Origin: Sialis fuliginosa
Lineage: Eukaryota > Arthropoda > Insecta > Megaloptera > Sialidae
NCBI GenBank assembly: GCA_961205875.1
Contig: OY540817.1
Coordinates: 9,149,001 to 9,213,000 of the forward strand
Length of the DNA: 64,000 nt
Direction of reading: 5' to 3'
Shown piece by piece: positions 1 through 9,633 of the stretch (the first letter of the stretch is position 1; every line of letters starts with the position of its first letter). Made by a program: the position numbers and the translations under genes. The notes under the pieces are model-generated. The model saw nothing but the letters and a program-made list of their open reading frames with translations, ran no database searches and had not been told where the DNA came from.

Positions 1-601
1 AATACCTGACAACTATGTTTCGTGAAAAAATAAAATTTTCTATAGTTTTTTCTATTCAAATTTTTTTATTGATTTAATATAAGGAATACTTTGGACCCCA
101 TCCTTACGTAAGGATTTGTAAGATTTAACTAATCCCTCTACCCACTAAGTCACAGGCAGGGGTGCCCAAATAAAATATTCCAGGGGTGGGGGCAAGCTAG
201 GATATATGAAACCTTCATTGGTTTTAATTGGGAGACTCCTAAAAAGGTATCACATCTACAAGAAAAAATAAATACCTACTAAACTGAGTTTGACTAAAAC
301 ATAAGTTTTCGAGTAAAAACAAATATATATTCAACAATCAGATGATGTTTCAACTTCGGGGGAGTCCCAATGGCCACAGGTAATGTGTAGCAATACATTT
401 AAAATATATATTTAGGACTGCTGGTTTGTACATTTCCACTTCCGTGGATAATTGTAGTAAATCATAATGAAAACACAGATCTAAGAATATATGTGTTTTT
501 ATTTGTGTCTCGCAAACACGGACTTGTTCTATTTTCACAGAAATGCTTTTAATTAGAAATATACTCGTGTGTAAACAGCATCTCGTTTATTTTACTAATA
601 T
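1..601. other. AT-rich spacer with a hAT-like terminus
   Basis: No convincing gene is visible. The motif CAGGGGTGCCCAAA at 157-170 matches the style of hAT-superfamily inverted-repeat ends, but I see no partner end nearby, so it may be a solo remnant. The text just before it (ACCCCATCC plus a duplicated TACGTAAGGA-like word near 98-118) resembles text near 24655-24730, suggesting a shared old repeat. The rest is A/T-rich without clear structure. Confidence 0.35.
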
Positions 602-766
602 AAGGTACTGGCACCAGTATTAGATAATTGTTTAATTAAATGTACTAAATTAGAAATATAAATATAAATCATAATTTATAGACACTAAACTATGACAATC
701 GGCTAATAGGTGTCAAAATGGTGGACATTTAAACTAATTATTAGTGTAAACTATTTATTATTGTTA
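602..766 (+). repeat. MITE family A, 5'-end copy, truncated
   Basis: Starts with AAGGTACTGGCACCAGT, the terminal inverted repeat of family A. Interior words such as GACAATCGGC and AAAATGGTGGACATTT are shared with the full-length copy at 37307-37840. The copy stops abruptly at about 766, where a different repeat (CCGGGTGTTTT) begins, so it was truncated or interrupted there. Family A is non-coding, with short TIRs and copies of about 500-530 bp elsewhere in the window. Confidence 0.7.
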
Positions 767-935
767 TACCGGGTGTTTTTTTAAACACTTTCCAGTGGAT
801 TATTTCCTAAATAACGAATTTTCAGAGAAAATGTTTCGTACAAAAGTTTCATGGTTTCGAGGGGGCTCAATACTCACAATATGGGTTGACCTTGAAAAGT
901 TCACCTTAATGGGTTTTCAGGTTCAACTTTTTTTT
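767..935 (+). repeat. Dispersed repeat family G (ATACCGGGTGTT)
   Basis: Begins ATACCGGGTGTTTTTTT and about 120 bp later contains GTTGACCTTGAAAA. The same two words, with similar spacing, occur in reverse orientation at 33225-33452, which defines a dispersed family. Termini of the CCGGGTGT / CAGGGTGT type are common on insect non-autonomous elements. I cannot assign a superfamily. It directly abuts the truncated family A copy. Confidence 0.5.
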
Positions 936-3245
936 CAAATCTAAACCTATATTTTTTGTTGCAGATTCGTAATTTACGAGGAAAAATAAGCAACTTTTAC
1001 CTGAAACATTTTTTATGAAAATGTCCATTATTTATTCTCCTAAAATATAATATTCTGGAAGTTTCCATTCAACAGAACAAAGGATTCGAATACAGCATCC
1101 CTATGATACATGGATTATTGACAAAATTCGAAAACAAAACAAAAAACACGTCTTGAATCTTTTTTTCTCGTCACATATCAATTCCGCTAATTAAGCATAC
1201 ATATACGAAATCACGGCATTACCTGCATGTTTGTTAACAAGATAAATAGCAGAACGTACGACATACTCTGTCATTTTTCACGGAAACAGAACGGAAGGGT
1301 CACTCATCAATCAATGTATTGATTTTGTTTTTTATTCCACGGCCACTGTCGATCGTCGTCTCATGGCCGTGGAACTGTAAAAACGTACAGATAAGGTAAA
1401 TGACAGACTTTTTTATATATCGATATAAAGCAACCGGAACACTTCAGTTTTTGTCATTTTTTATTATATGGAGTACTGAATGAAAATTGTTCAATAAGTA
1501 ATTTAATAAACAAAGGACCAAACTTAATTTAAACAAAAAACTATTTTGTTATGGCTGATATGAATATTTATTGTAGTGTTTAACATGATCAGCAGTGGAT
1601 AAAATATACAGGCTGAGTCATATAAGGTGGAACTAACTTGAATAGTTGATCGAGAAAAATATTTCAAGCAAAAATGTTCATGAGAACATGTGTCCGGAAT
1701 TTTTCGTGAGGGAGCTACAGACTCCCAAAAAATGTTTCCTTAATTATTAGTTTTTATTTAATATCTGGAGAACCCATTTTGACACAGTAACGCAATTAGA
1801 TACTCAATTTAGTATTAATACAAGATATATAGGGCCAGTGGGCCTCTTAATTTTTAGGTAGTATTTTTGGCTCTTAAAAATTTTTTTTTTCTTATGTTTG
1901 GCACTTTTATATGGTTGCATGCCACAAAATACATAGAAATATACAGTGTTAATTTGTCATAAGCTCAACCGTTTACAGGAAATACGATTTGACTTAATAA
2001 GGATGCTTCAAATTACACAAAATAAATATATATTCTTGTTCTAGAATTAAAAATAAGAAAAAAGTTCATGTAAATATACCTTCAAAAATGCATCCTAATC
2101 AACAATTTTTAATAATTGTTTTTTAGTCAAATTAGTACGTATTGCAGTTATACAACTGGCTATAGGTCTATGAGGACTCATATTAAGATATCACACCCTA
2201 TATATATAAATATTTAATTACACTCTACTATATCGTTGACAAACTGATATTATACTCTAAATTTTGAAATCACTTTATTTTTTTTCAACCGTACTCTACC
2301 TCATCTGATGGATAGGTTTTTTTATTATTTTATATAACTAGTTTTAAATATAGGTAATTTGTCCTTGCAACTAAACTTAAAACAATTTGGCAAAAATAAT
2401 TTTAATCACATAAATTGAGAACCAAATATATTCGATTTAAATTGTATTAGGACAGTTGAAATCAGCAAAAAAAATTTGCGTTTAATTATACGTTGTGTAA
2501 AATGTGATAGAATTGAATTTGAAATAATTTACGGTTGATTTCGCTACTGCCACAAAAATGTCATGTCTGTTAAACTAAATATACATTATTATTATTTTTT
2601 ATAAATGAGGAGGTGAGTTTCAAAACTCGTTCGTTTCATTTTAAAAAATAATCGAGATGCAATGGATTTTGAAAAAAGTTTTGGCATTCACCAAAAATTT
2701 GAAAGAATGCAAACAATTCTTTTAAAATCTATTTACTATTTAACACATTCTTTGTTAGTTAGTTTATTAGTTTTATACTATTTCTATGTTTTTACAACTC
2801 CATGGCGACGATATTTTTCCCGATATGGAACATATAACATTTGAATGCTACGGTTTTTTTTACAAAACTTGAACACTTCTGTAAATGTGATATTTGTATT
2901 GTTGTAGTTTTTCTTTTTTGCCAAACGTCATGTGTTTTATGAATATTTATTACTTCGGTGATAAAATGGTTTTGTAAAAAATTACATACATATTTAACTT
3001 TCAAAATAAGTACCTGAAAAAAAGATCTACATTTATAAAAATAATTGTATTGATTTAAACAATTTAAAGGATTCAGGATTACATAAAAATCTATTTTACT
3101 GAAACCAAAATTTTTAATTTCAATAAATTAAATACTTTAAAATACATAAAATAACCGACTTAAAGCAATTTTATCATCTCACGTATTGACTAGAATCATT
3201 ATATATTCAGTAAATTATTTTCTACACGAGCTACCAAAAACGAGT
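936..3245. other. AT-rich spacer, no gene seen
   Basis: I see no coding signal on either strand beyond chance ORFs. A short repeat-like word, ACAGGCTGAGT, at about 1609-1619 recurs inverted near 8822-8832 at the edge of another element. A GC-rich hairpin at 1335-1374 is listed separately. Homopolymer A and T runs are frequent. Confidence 0.4.
1335..1374. repeat. GC-rich perfect hairpin
   Basis: TTCCACGGCCA at 1335-1345 pairs perfectly with TGGCCGTGGAA at 1364-1374 (11 bp stem, 18 nt loop containing CGATCGTCGTC). It stands out in A/T-rich surroundings. It could be a transposon tip, a small structured RNA or a protein-binding palindrome. Nothing else in the window repeats it that I noticed. 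Confidence 0.6.
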
Positions 3246-3269
3246 CCGCGAGCTATCAATAACTCGCGG
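3246..3269. repeat. Short GC hairpin
   Basis: CCGCGAG (3246-3252) and CTCGCGG (3263-3269) form a perfect 7 bp stem around a 10 nt A/T-rich loop. The all-G/C-rich stem with several CpG dinucleotides is unusual for the neighbourhood. Function unknown. Confidence 0.5.
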
Positions 3270-4455
3270 CGATCGCTCATTTAATTCAATGCAGTCCTGA
3301 AATGATCATTTCAAATTTGTATTTACAATTCAAAAATACATATAGTCCAGTAACATTAGGGTTTTACTACGGAAAAATTCATATTGAGCTGAATTTTTGT
3401 ATAAATTTTCATTTATACATAAGATTTATAAATAAGATCATAAAAATCCCTATCGATTCGTTATGAGAATTTTTTAATAAAAAAGTGCTAAAAATTAGTT
3501 TTATGTAAGTATCTCCCTATTGGTTATATTACTAAAATAGTTATTATCAATATAAAAGTCCAAGCAATTGTTTTACGTATTATGTTTAAGTCTATACAGG
3601 ATGGTTAAAGGTTTTACCAGGGAGTTTTCATTGATAAAATTTTGCACCTAACATTTTTTCAAATATTAACATTAATAAAAATTTCTACGTTGCATTTATT
3701 TAAGTCAATACTATTGCATCGAGATTCCGCGAAAAAAAGTATGCTTAAAACGGATCAAATCGATCGATTTTTCGTCAATAGATAAATGCGACATCCAAAT
3801 TCCGTAAGAACATAATTTAAACTTGATCAATAATTAACTATTATTTCAATTCCCCATTGCCCCAAAGCCACTTGATCCAGATTTAAAGACAATAATCCAT
3901 CAACTGCTCTAATACATTTCTTTGCTCCAGAGATAAGTAGTTTTCATAAAACATTTATTGGTGTTGATAGATTCGCAAGGGTGCTATTTCGACACTCGAG
4001 AGTGTAAACCCCATAACCCGAAGGGGTGTGAGACTACACACTTACATTCAGGGGGTTGGAGTTAGTTGGCGTTCTGATGGACGGGTGGGGGGGGATGGTA
4101 GTAATGCGCACGCTGGTGTAAACAAAAGCCAATCTACTGAGAACGTGACGTCATACACGAAATTAAAGTAGCTGTCTGGATGTGATGAAATTCACCGACT
4201 TTGGATTTGCATATTATTAGCTAACGTACGGTGGAACGCAGAAAGGGGGAGTTACGTATCTTCCCTTTACTTCGAGATATGCTCGGTATATCGGTGTACG
4301 TAGTCACAGATGAGATGTTTGTACATACGTGCAGATCATATACAAATATTTTTATGTAATGCATGCGAAAAAGCACTATTAATATTTCACCGCCTTGGAA
4401 AATTTTTGAATGATACATTTACACACTCCAAGCAATAGAATTCTTATAAAATTTT
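3270..4455. other. Spacer with GC-richer patch and CRE-like palindrome
   Basis: Mostly A/T-rich without a gene. From about 3970 to 4350 the composition rises, with a G run near 4087-4093 and the palindrome TGACGTCA at 4146-4153, which matches the CREB/ATF binding consensus. This could be a regulatory patch or an old element. No coding exon is recognisable. A word TATACAGGATGGTTAAAGG at about 3593-3611 resembles the ends of common insect MITEs. Confidence 0.35.
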
Positions 4456-4620
4456 GAGGCTTGTGCGGTGATATGGATATGGATCTTGGCTTCTGGGTGT
4501 AAGCCGCGTCGATTTGGCCGTGTTATCGGCCAACGTTTCGTCATACACTGCAGTGGATATTTTCAGGGCTCTTCTAGTAGAGATCTAAAGATCCGTACAC
4601 CCAGAAGCCAGTCCATATTC
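4456..4620 (+). repeat. Dispersed repeat family B, foldback copy
   Basis: Contains CTTGGCTTCTGGGTGTAAG followed by CCGCGTCG, GTTATCGGCCAACG and TTTCGTCATACACTGCAG, shared with 29575-29825 and 56995-57118. The copy ends with ACACCCAGAAGCCAG, the reverse complement of its beginning, so it is a palindromic unit. It is much more GC-rich than its surroundings. It is a repeated non-coding unit whose superfamily I cannot name. Confidence 0.7.
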
Positions 4621-5330
4621 TACTAGCATTTTCTCGCGGTTTCTCCTGCGTTAATTTCAACCAATATTATTTTTTTAATATTGATACCCTTTTATTTTAT
4701 TTTTTTGCAAATAAAATATTTTCTTAGTTTACGTCATTACAATAAAATAGAGATTTTTATTTTGTTTTATTCGAAAAAAAAATGTTTTTACATATTCAAA
4801 ATATTTTTTAAAAAGTTTGGAGAGGGCTAAATAATCTGCCTCGGGTAACAACCTTCCTTAATCCGCCACTGTACTAAACTATCAATAGTTACAACAAAAA
4901 TGTAATTGCATTCGACAGCAAAAATAAAATTAGCATATTTCGATTTACCCTTTACTTACATATACGTAATTCGTCATCAAAATGCGCCAACAATAAATAT
5001 TTTTCATTTTAAATTAAACGCTTCCATTTCATTTGAAATGACAGTGATATAAACATGTTAGAAACGTATATGTATTATGTACAATGCAAATACATATATA
5101 CAGTTATTAATTTCTCTTCATATGAACAGAACTGTACATCAAAACTTTTCAAACAAAAACAAAAGATAATATTATATTTGGAAAACGTACACATTGCGTT
5201 AATATGAAATTTTGTACACATACATATTCATTAACTGTTTAAAACTTTAATTAACATTATAACTCTCGAATCCGAAACATTCTATGTAACGTGTATGACT
5301 GTACGTACACTCGTTAAAAACTGTAAAACT

Positions 5331-5502
5331 TTATCTGACAATATCACAAGATATCTTGTTATAGGTGCAAACACAAGAGCTACACAATGTGCTACAAACA
5401 ACGGTCGGTAACAATGGCAGTAAAACGAGAAAAACAAAACATAATTGAAATTGACTTCTTCGGTAGAACAACTGTGAAACTACTGGCATGTCTTTCAAAG
5501 TT
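5331..5502 (-). CDS. Candidate coding exon: signal peptide plus Cys-rich segment
   Basis: On the minus strand a pyrimidine-rich acceptor (TTTTTTTCAG) ends at 5503, and an ATG at 5489-5487 opens a 52-codon frame that stops at 5331-5333. Residues about 14-31 are strongly hydrophobic (QFQLCFVFLVLLPLLPTVV), like a secretory signal peptide or anchor, and are followed by five closely spaced cysteines (CSTLCSSCVC, then KISCD). The C-x-C and ISCD spacing is reminiscent of the N-terminal cap (LRRNT) of leucine-rich-repeat proteins. That family link is only a hint. No strong donor precedes the stop; GTCAGA at 5340-5335 is a weak option, so it could be a first coding exon, a tiny secreted protein or a decayed exon. 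I do not recognise a specific gene. Confidence 0.35.
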
Positions 5503-5802
5503 CTGAAAAAAATCAATGAGTACGTGCGATCATTTGCAGCATTTACAAAATACGTGTCAAATGCGAGTAGGGTGCCACGCGATTAGTGGTCCGTAGCAAC
5601 CAATACATTATTGAAATATCTTGTTGACTGAGATGATAACCTACTGATTTTTGACATAACTTATACTTTTTCTCTAACCTAATCTATACTTTCGCAAAGA
5701 TCCCCGAACAGAATCAATGGATTTTGACTTTTGGTTAAGTTTTTTTTTATAGCTCGGGGAATGATGATGAAAAATGATCGAAATCCAAGAGACATCGAAA
5801 CA

Positions 5803-6273
5803 GAATCAACTTTTAGAAAAAATTTCAAAGGGATAAAAATTCTTAGAATTAGTCAAATAAGAAAGATAAATTTTAAATTATTTTTTTTTGCTTGGCTGCA
5901 AATGCAAATTAACTCCCAGCTAACGCTATCTACTACGTATTAAATATAAATGACAACCACTCACAGATCTAGCGAATGAAATCTAACATATAATGACTTT
6001 GACGCATTCGTATTAAGTAGAAATCAGCGACTTAAAATATGTTTTGCCAAGTGTACCTCATAAAATGCATTGCATTTACATTATTATACATTTATTACCA
6101 GTGTTTTAAAATATCGAGCAATTAATTTGACACCTATCAGATAGCGTTAGTGGGAGCTAATTTGTATTTGCAGCTAAGCAAATTCCTTATAATATCGGGC
6201 AGAACAGCTGTAAAAATAATTTATTTATATTCTTTGGTTAATTCTAAGCGCTTTAATTTTTCTAAAAGTTGAT
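5803..6273. mobile_element. Foldback element, about 470 bp
   Basis: Imperfect inverted arms, about 5803-5935 and 6128-6273. The outermost words are AATCAACTTTTAGAAAA and TTTTCTAAAAGTTGAT. The inner pair is CCAGCTAACGCTATCT against AGATAGCGTTAGTGGG. The intervening 190 bp is A/T-rich and non-coding. The arms are diverged, so it is old. GATAGCGTTAGCT near 23104-23116 echoes the inner word. A small open frame over the left arm is a by-product. Confidence 0.65.
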
Positions 6274-6571
6274 ATTTTATAAGGCAAAAAATAAAAATGT
6301 TTTGGTGCCCACTGAAAGGGAAAAAATCCGTTCTAGTAGGTTGAGCCTAATACACTTTTGATCAGAATACTTTGCACTATCAAAATTCAAAACCCATTGC
6401 TTTCACGTGGGGTTTTTTCAAAGTCATCAAAATATTTCTAAAAGTCAAATCCACTCCACCACAACACATGTAAAAACTTTTAAATCACCATCTATCATCC
6501 CCACATATGCAGCAAGTACAAAATCTTTCTATCAGATGATTACATCTTCACATTAACTACTACTGTTGTAG

Positions 6572-6812
6572 ACAAGACCAATGACAACAACTATGTTCGA
6601 TACAATGTGGCCTTGAGGTTTTACACCTTCACACTGTTACCTCACTCTATCCTCCACACCTTCTTGCTTTACTCCAACCCCTCACACGTTAGTGGAGATC
6701 TTGTCTACCGCAAACATTTCACCCTGTTCTGCGTCAACCTGTTTGTGACCCCTGACGTTTACGAGTTCTTCCCGACGGCGATTTTGCTAGCGAATGACTG
6801 CAATCTTTGTTT
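6572..6812 (+). CDS. Candidate coding exon with two hydrophobic segments
   Basis: An open frame runs 6484-6816, but the coding look starts after an acceptor-like sequence (TTAACTACTACTGTTGTAG, ending at 6571). From there the codons are GC-richer than the neighbourhood (ACC, CTG, GTC, TTC, AAC), as expected for a selected exon. The peptide starts about DKTNDNNYVRYNVAL, then has two hydrophobic stretches (around RFYTFTLLPHSILHTFLLY and FTLFCVNLFVTP) separated by a polar linker, suggesting a membrane protein piece. A possible donor (TTT/GTAAAA) at 6813 immediately precedes the stop. I do not recognise the family and found no neighbouring exon. It may be an exon of an intron-rich gene, a retro-fragment or a transposon-carried piece. 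Confidence 0.35.
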
Positions 6813-6816
6813 GTAA

Positions 6817-8446
6817 AATTTTATTTGTGAGCAGCAAAATTATAACGTAATTTTGTCCATTATAATGAAATGTCATTATTTTCCAGCAATATTAAATAAA
6901 CAATTTATACATGGGAAATGTTTACTTTTACAATTAAGATATAAAAGAATTAGCGACTTTTTAACCTAGCATGTTTAAATCTAAATTAAAAACAAAAAAA
7001 AAATACACAATTTTAGAACTAGCGCATTGGACCCGGTGTTACCCAGGAAAATAAATTTAATCTGTAATAAACCTATTAAACATTATCGCCAACTATTTAC
7101 ACATTGAACGCGAAGATACCTTTCCGACGACTGTTTTTTCCAACTTAATGTGTAAACCACACCGGTGAAAACCGGTATAAAATTCGTTCAGTAGTTACTG
7201 ATAAAACCATGTACAGACAGACAAACAGGCGCAAAGAGGGACTTTGTTTTATAGTATGTATAGATATATATGAGCTTTTAACGAAAAAAGGCCTGTGTAA
7301 AAAGAACTTCATCCCTAATCTAAAATATATTTATGAAATTTTTATTATTTAATTATATTATTATTCAACTACCTAAATATGCACACCTTAATCAACACGT
7401 CTTTCGATTTCACAAGAAGTACTTATAGTTCCAGATTGTATGATTTAGTTTTAGATAGTTTCTCCATTTTCCAGTAATCTATAGATCTATCATTTAAAAA
7501 AAAATCATTACAATTAGAAAATATTCAGACTTTTAATTACAATAACAAGAATTTTATAATTTCATTTTACAAAACAAAAATTCAACCTGTGTTTCCAAAT
7601 ATCTATTACTAAAAAATATCGTATCAGAATTTACACTTTTTGAAACTATTCAATACCATTCAAGCACGCAGATTCTGCTGTGTAAATAAACATACATACA
7701 TACAAACACAAAAAAGTGTGAAACGACAGAAATATTCAAACAATTTCTATCGACGCAAATCGTTCCGACCGAACCTTTTTGAATTTTATAAAACGCATAC
7801 GGTAAACTCAATAAAGACACTCGCTCTTTGATTTCATAACTTTGCTGTTACCGACGGTAACGTATCGTAATCGAACATTAACACTTTTAGAACAGAGCAT
7901 AATATGCAAAACCAGAATAAAAAGTTTATCAATATGTGTCCGATAATTATACATGTTTTTAATATCGTTGAATCATTTCAAATTCAAACATGGCCGATAA
8001 ACAGTATCAAATTCTTTAATGAAACTGTAGTCGATAAACAAAACAACGAACTGAAGAGCGTACATTAAATCAATATCTACTGGACCAATTAACATTCAAT
8101 TCGTGTGTAACTTTAGTGCATCTATTACAGCTGCTCACATCAGAATTAATTTTTTTTTAAATATATTGAAAAATAAAAAATCAATAGTCAATTTTCAAAA
8201 TCTGCCAATTTTTTTAATTTTCAATATATATTTTTCTTTCATTTCGATGTATTATACTGATAAGAAAACGTATTCATTTTTTCTTATTCAAAATTGACAA
8301 CTGAAATCATATCAGCCATATGGAAACTCTTTTTCACCGATGTAGCTAATCGTTTATATGGTAAATAGTTATAGTTAAAAAATAATATTTTATTATAGAC
8401 TGGGATATCTCCTAAATAACTATGCGAAGTTTTTATATAGATTGAT
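6817..8446. other. Spacer with a retroposon-tail-like repeat
   Basis: Mostly A/T-rich. At 7025-7262 the words CCCGGTGTTACCC, AAATTCGTTCAGTAGTTACT and ACAGACAGACAAACAGG, then a terminal TATAGTATGTATAGAT, form the pattern of the 3' end of a widespread insect non-LTR/SINE-type repeat. The text CACACCTTAATCAACACGTC at 7381-7400 has a relative at about 44109-44160. No gene is seen. Confidence 0.45.
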
Positions 8447-8834
8447 TAAAAATATGGAACATTGCTCATATTTTCTAAAATATTCATTATTTAAAAAAAT
8501 GTTTTAATAAAAATTTTTAGAGAAACTATTTCATATGTACGGTTAAAATTATTAAAAAATGGTGCTAGCAGTTACGTTACTATGGTATCCAATTTTTTTT
8601 TTATTGATATATCTTTAATAAAATCTTAATATAGAAAGATGTGTTTTTTTAAATTTATTATATTTTTTTAAATTAAATTAGATGCCATAGTAACGTAACT
8701 GATAGCACCATTTTTTTTAAGATTAGCACTATATAGGAAATAATTTCTCTAAAAACTTTTATTTAAACATTTTTTTAAATAACGAATATTTTAGAAAATA
8801 TGAGCAATATTCCATATTTTTTACTCAGCCTGTA
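8447..8834. mobile_element. Foldback element, about 390 bp
   Basis: The left arm begins at about 8447 (AAAAATATGGAACATTGCTC) and the right arm ends near 8820 (GAGCAATATTCCATATTTTT), with arms of about 140 bp and scattered mismatches. The centre carries a second matched pair (GTTACGTTACTATGG and CCATAGTAACGTAAC) around an A/T-rich loop. The right side terminates in CTCAGCCTGTATAAG, the reverse of the word seen near 1607. Non-coding. Confidence 0.7.
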
Positions 8835-9309
8835 TAAGACTATAGGCGCATTCTGGTGAAATGGCAATGATGCAACCATTGAAATTATAATTTAATTATT
8901 CCAGTGTCTTACACTCCACACCCTCATGAAAATCCATTTTTCAAATTTAAAAAATCATGATTTTCCTCAAACCGTAAGTGAACACATTGAATACTTCTCA
9001 CACCACACAAAAGAATCGTCAATTCCGATTTACAATCTCACCGACTTCACACCTCCATACATCCGGCTATATTACCCTTATCCACTCACACCCCCGCTTC
9101 ATGTGCGGTTTCCTATAGCGTGCAAGTGCATTTCGACGTCACACACACACACATCTATGTACATACACATCCATAGAATTACTGCAATTGCGACTCAATT
9201 GGCTCTTTGTTCGCGATCGGTGTCAAGAACTTAGTTACCGACAGAATTCATGACAATATCGAGCACAAAATATACCTATGTGTGCGAGCACTGCAGAATG
9301 TGTTTTTTT
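8835..9309. other. Spacer with GC-richer patch and (AC)n microsatellite
   Basis: From about 8910 to 9240 the composition is C/A-rich on the plus strand, with an AC dinucleotide tract at 9139-9153. An open frame of 102 codons (8926-9234) spans it, but it has no recognisable domain, is full of His/Thr/Ser from the AC tract, and lacks clear splice context. I leave it uncalled. The patch could be regulatory. Confidence 0.35.
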
Positions 9310-9338
9310 GATCTATGGAGACCTACAAAAATCTACAA

Positions 9339-9372
9339 CGACCTATAAAGATCTACAACGATCTACAAAAAT
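9339..9372. repeat. GATCTACAA repeats, left flank of the CHCHD3 fragment
   Basis: Several overlapping GATCTACAA / GACCTACAA words occur at 9305-9400. The stretch around 9340-9361 reads GACCTATAAAGATCTACAA. The opposite flank at about 9607-9630, read on the minus strand, gives GACCTTCAAAGATCTACAA. The CHCHD3-like fragment therefore sits between short imperfect inverted repeats, as expected if it were carried inside a small mobile element. Confidence 0.5.
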
Positions 9373-9409
9373 CTCTAAAGCTCGTTGTAGATCGTGATCG
9401 AGATTGTAT

Positions 9410-9601
9410 TTATTTTGCGCACATCATCGGTTTTTTTGGATTCATTTGATAACACGCAATCAGTTTCTGCTTTCCCTCTTGACACGGCGGTAACTGCGAC
9501 GGTGGCAAACTTTGGAAACTTTTCTTTACATCATCGACTGCCCTGTCGTACTCTTCTTGCATTATCTGATCTATCTTGTGATGGCTAACTTCTAGTTCAT
9601 A
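9410..9601 (-). pseudogene. MIC19/CHCHD3-like CHCH-domain gene fragment, truncated
   Basis: The minus-strand translation has a Glu/Lys-rich helical stretch (KIDQIMQEEYDRAVDDVKK) followed by a partial CHCH domain. Cysteines fall in the order C-x9-C-x10-C, with CQEGKQKLIAC and CYQMNPKKPMMC. That spacing matches the C-terminal twin Cx9C domain of MICOS subunit MIC19/MIC25 (CHCHD3/CHCHD6), a mitochondrial inner-membrane protein involved in cristae junctions and oxidised by the Mia40 relay. The frame hits TAA two residues after the third cysteine, before the expected fourth, with no GT donor there. A TGA lies just upstream of the fragment. No other exons are visible and short GATCTACAA inverted repeats flank it. 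I infer a captured or retro-derived fragment. An exon of an active gene with unusual splicing is less likely. Confidence 0.6.
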
Positions 9602-9633
9602 CAAAAATCATTGTAGATCTTTGAAGGTCTTTA

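Noticed and set aside
8926..9234. 102-codon plus-strand ORF
   Set aside because: Composition follows an AC-rich patch and microsatellite. There is no recognisable domain, no clear splice signals, and biased His/Thr/Ser content.
9394..9588. Plus-strand 64-codon ORF opposite the CHCHD3 fragment
   Set aside because: Antisense shadow of the better-supported minus-strand coding fragment.
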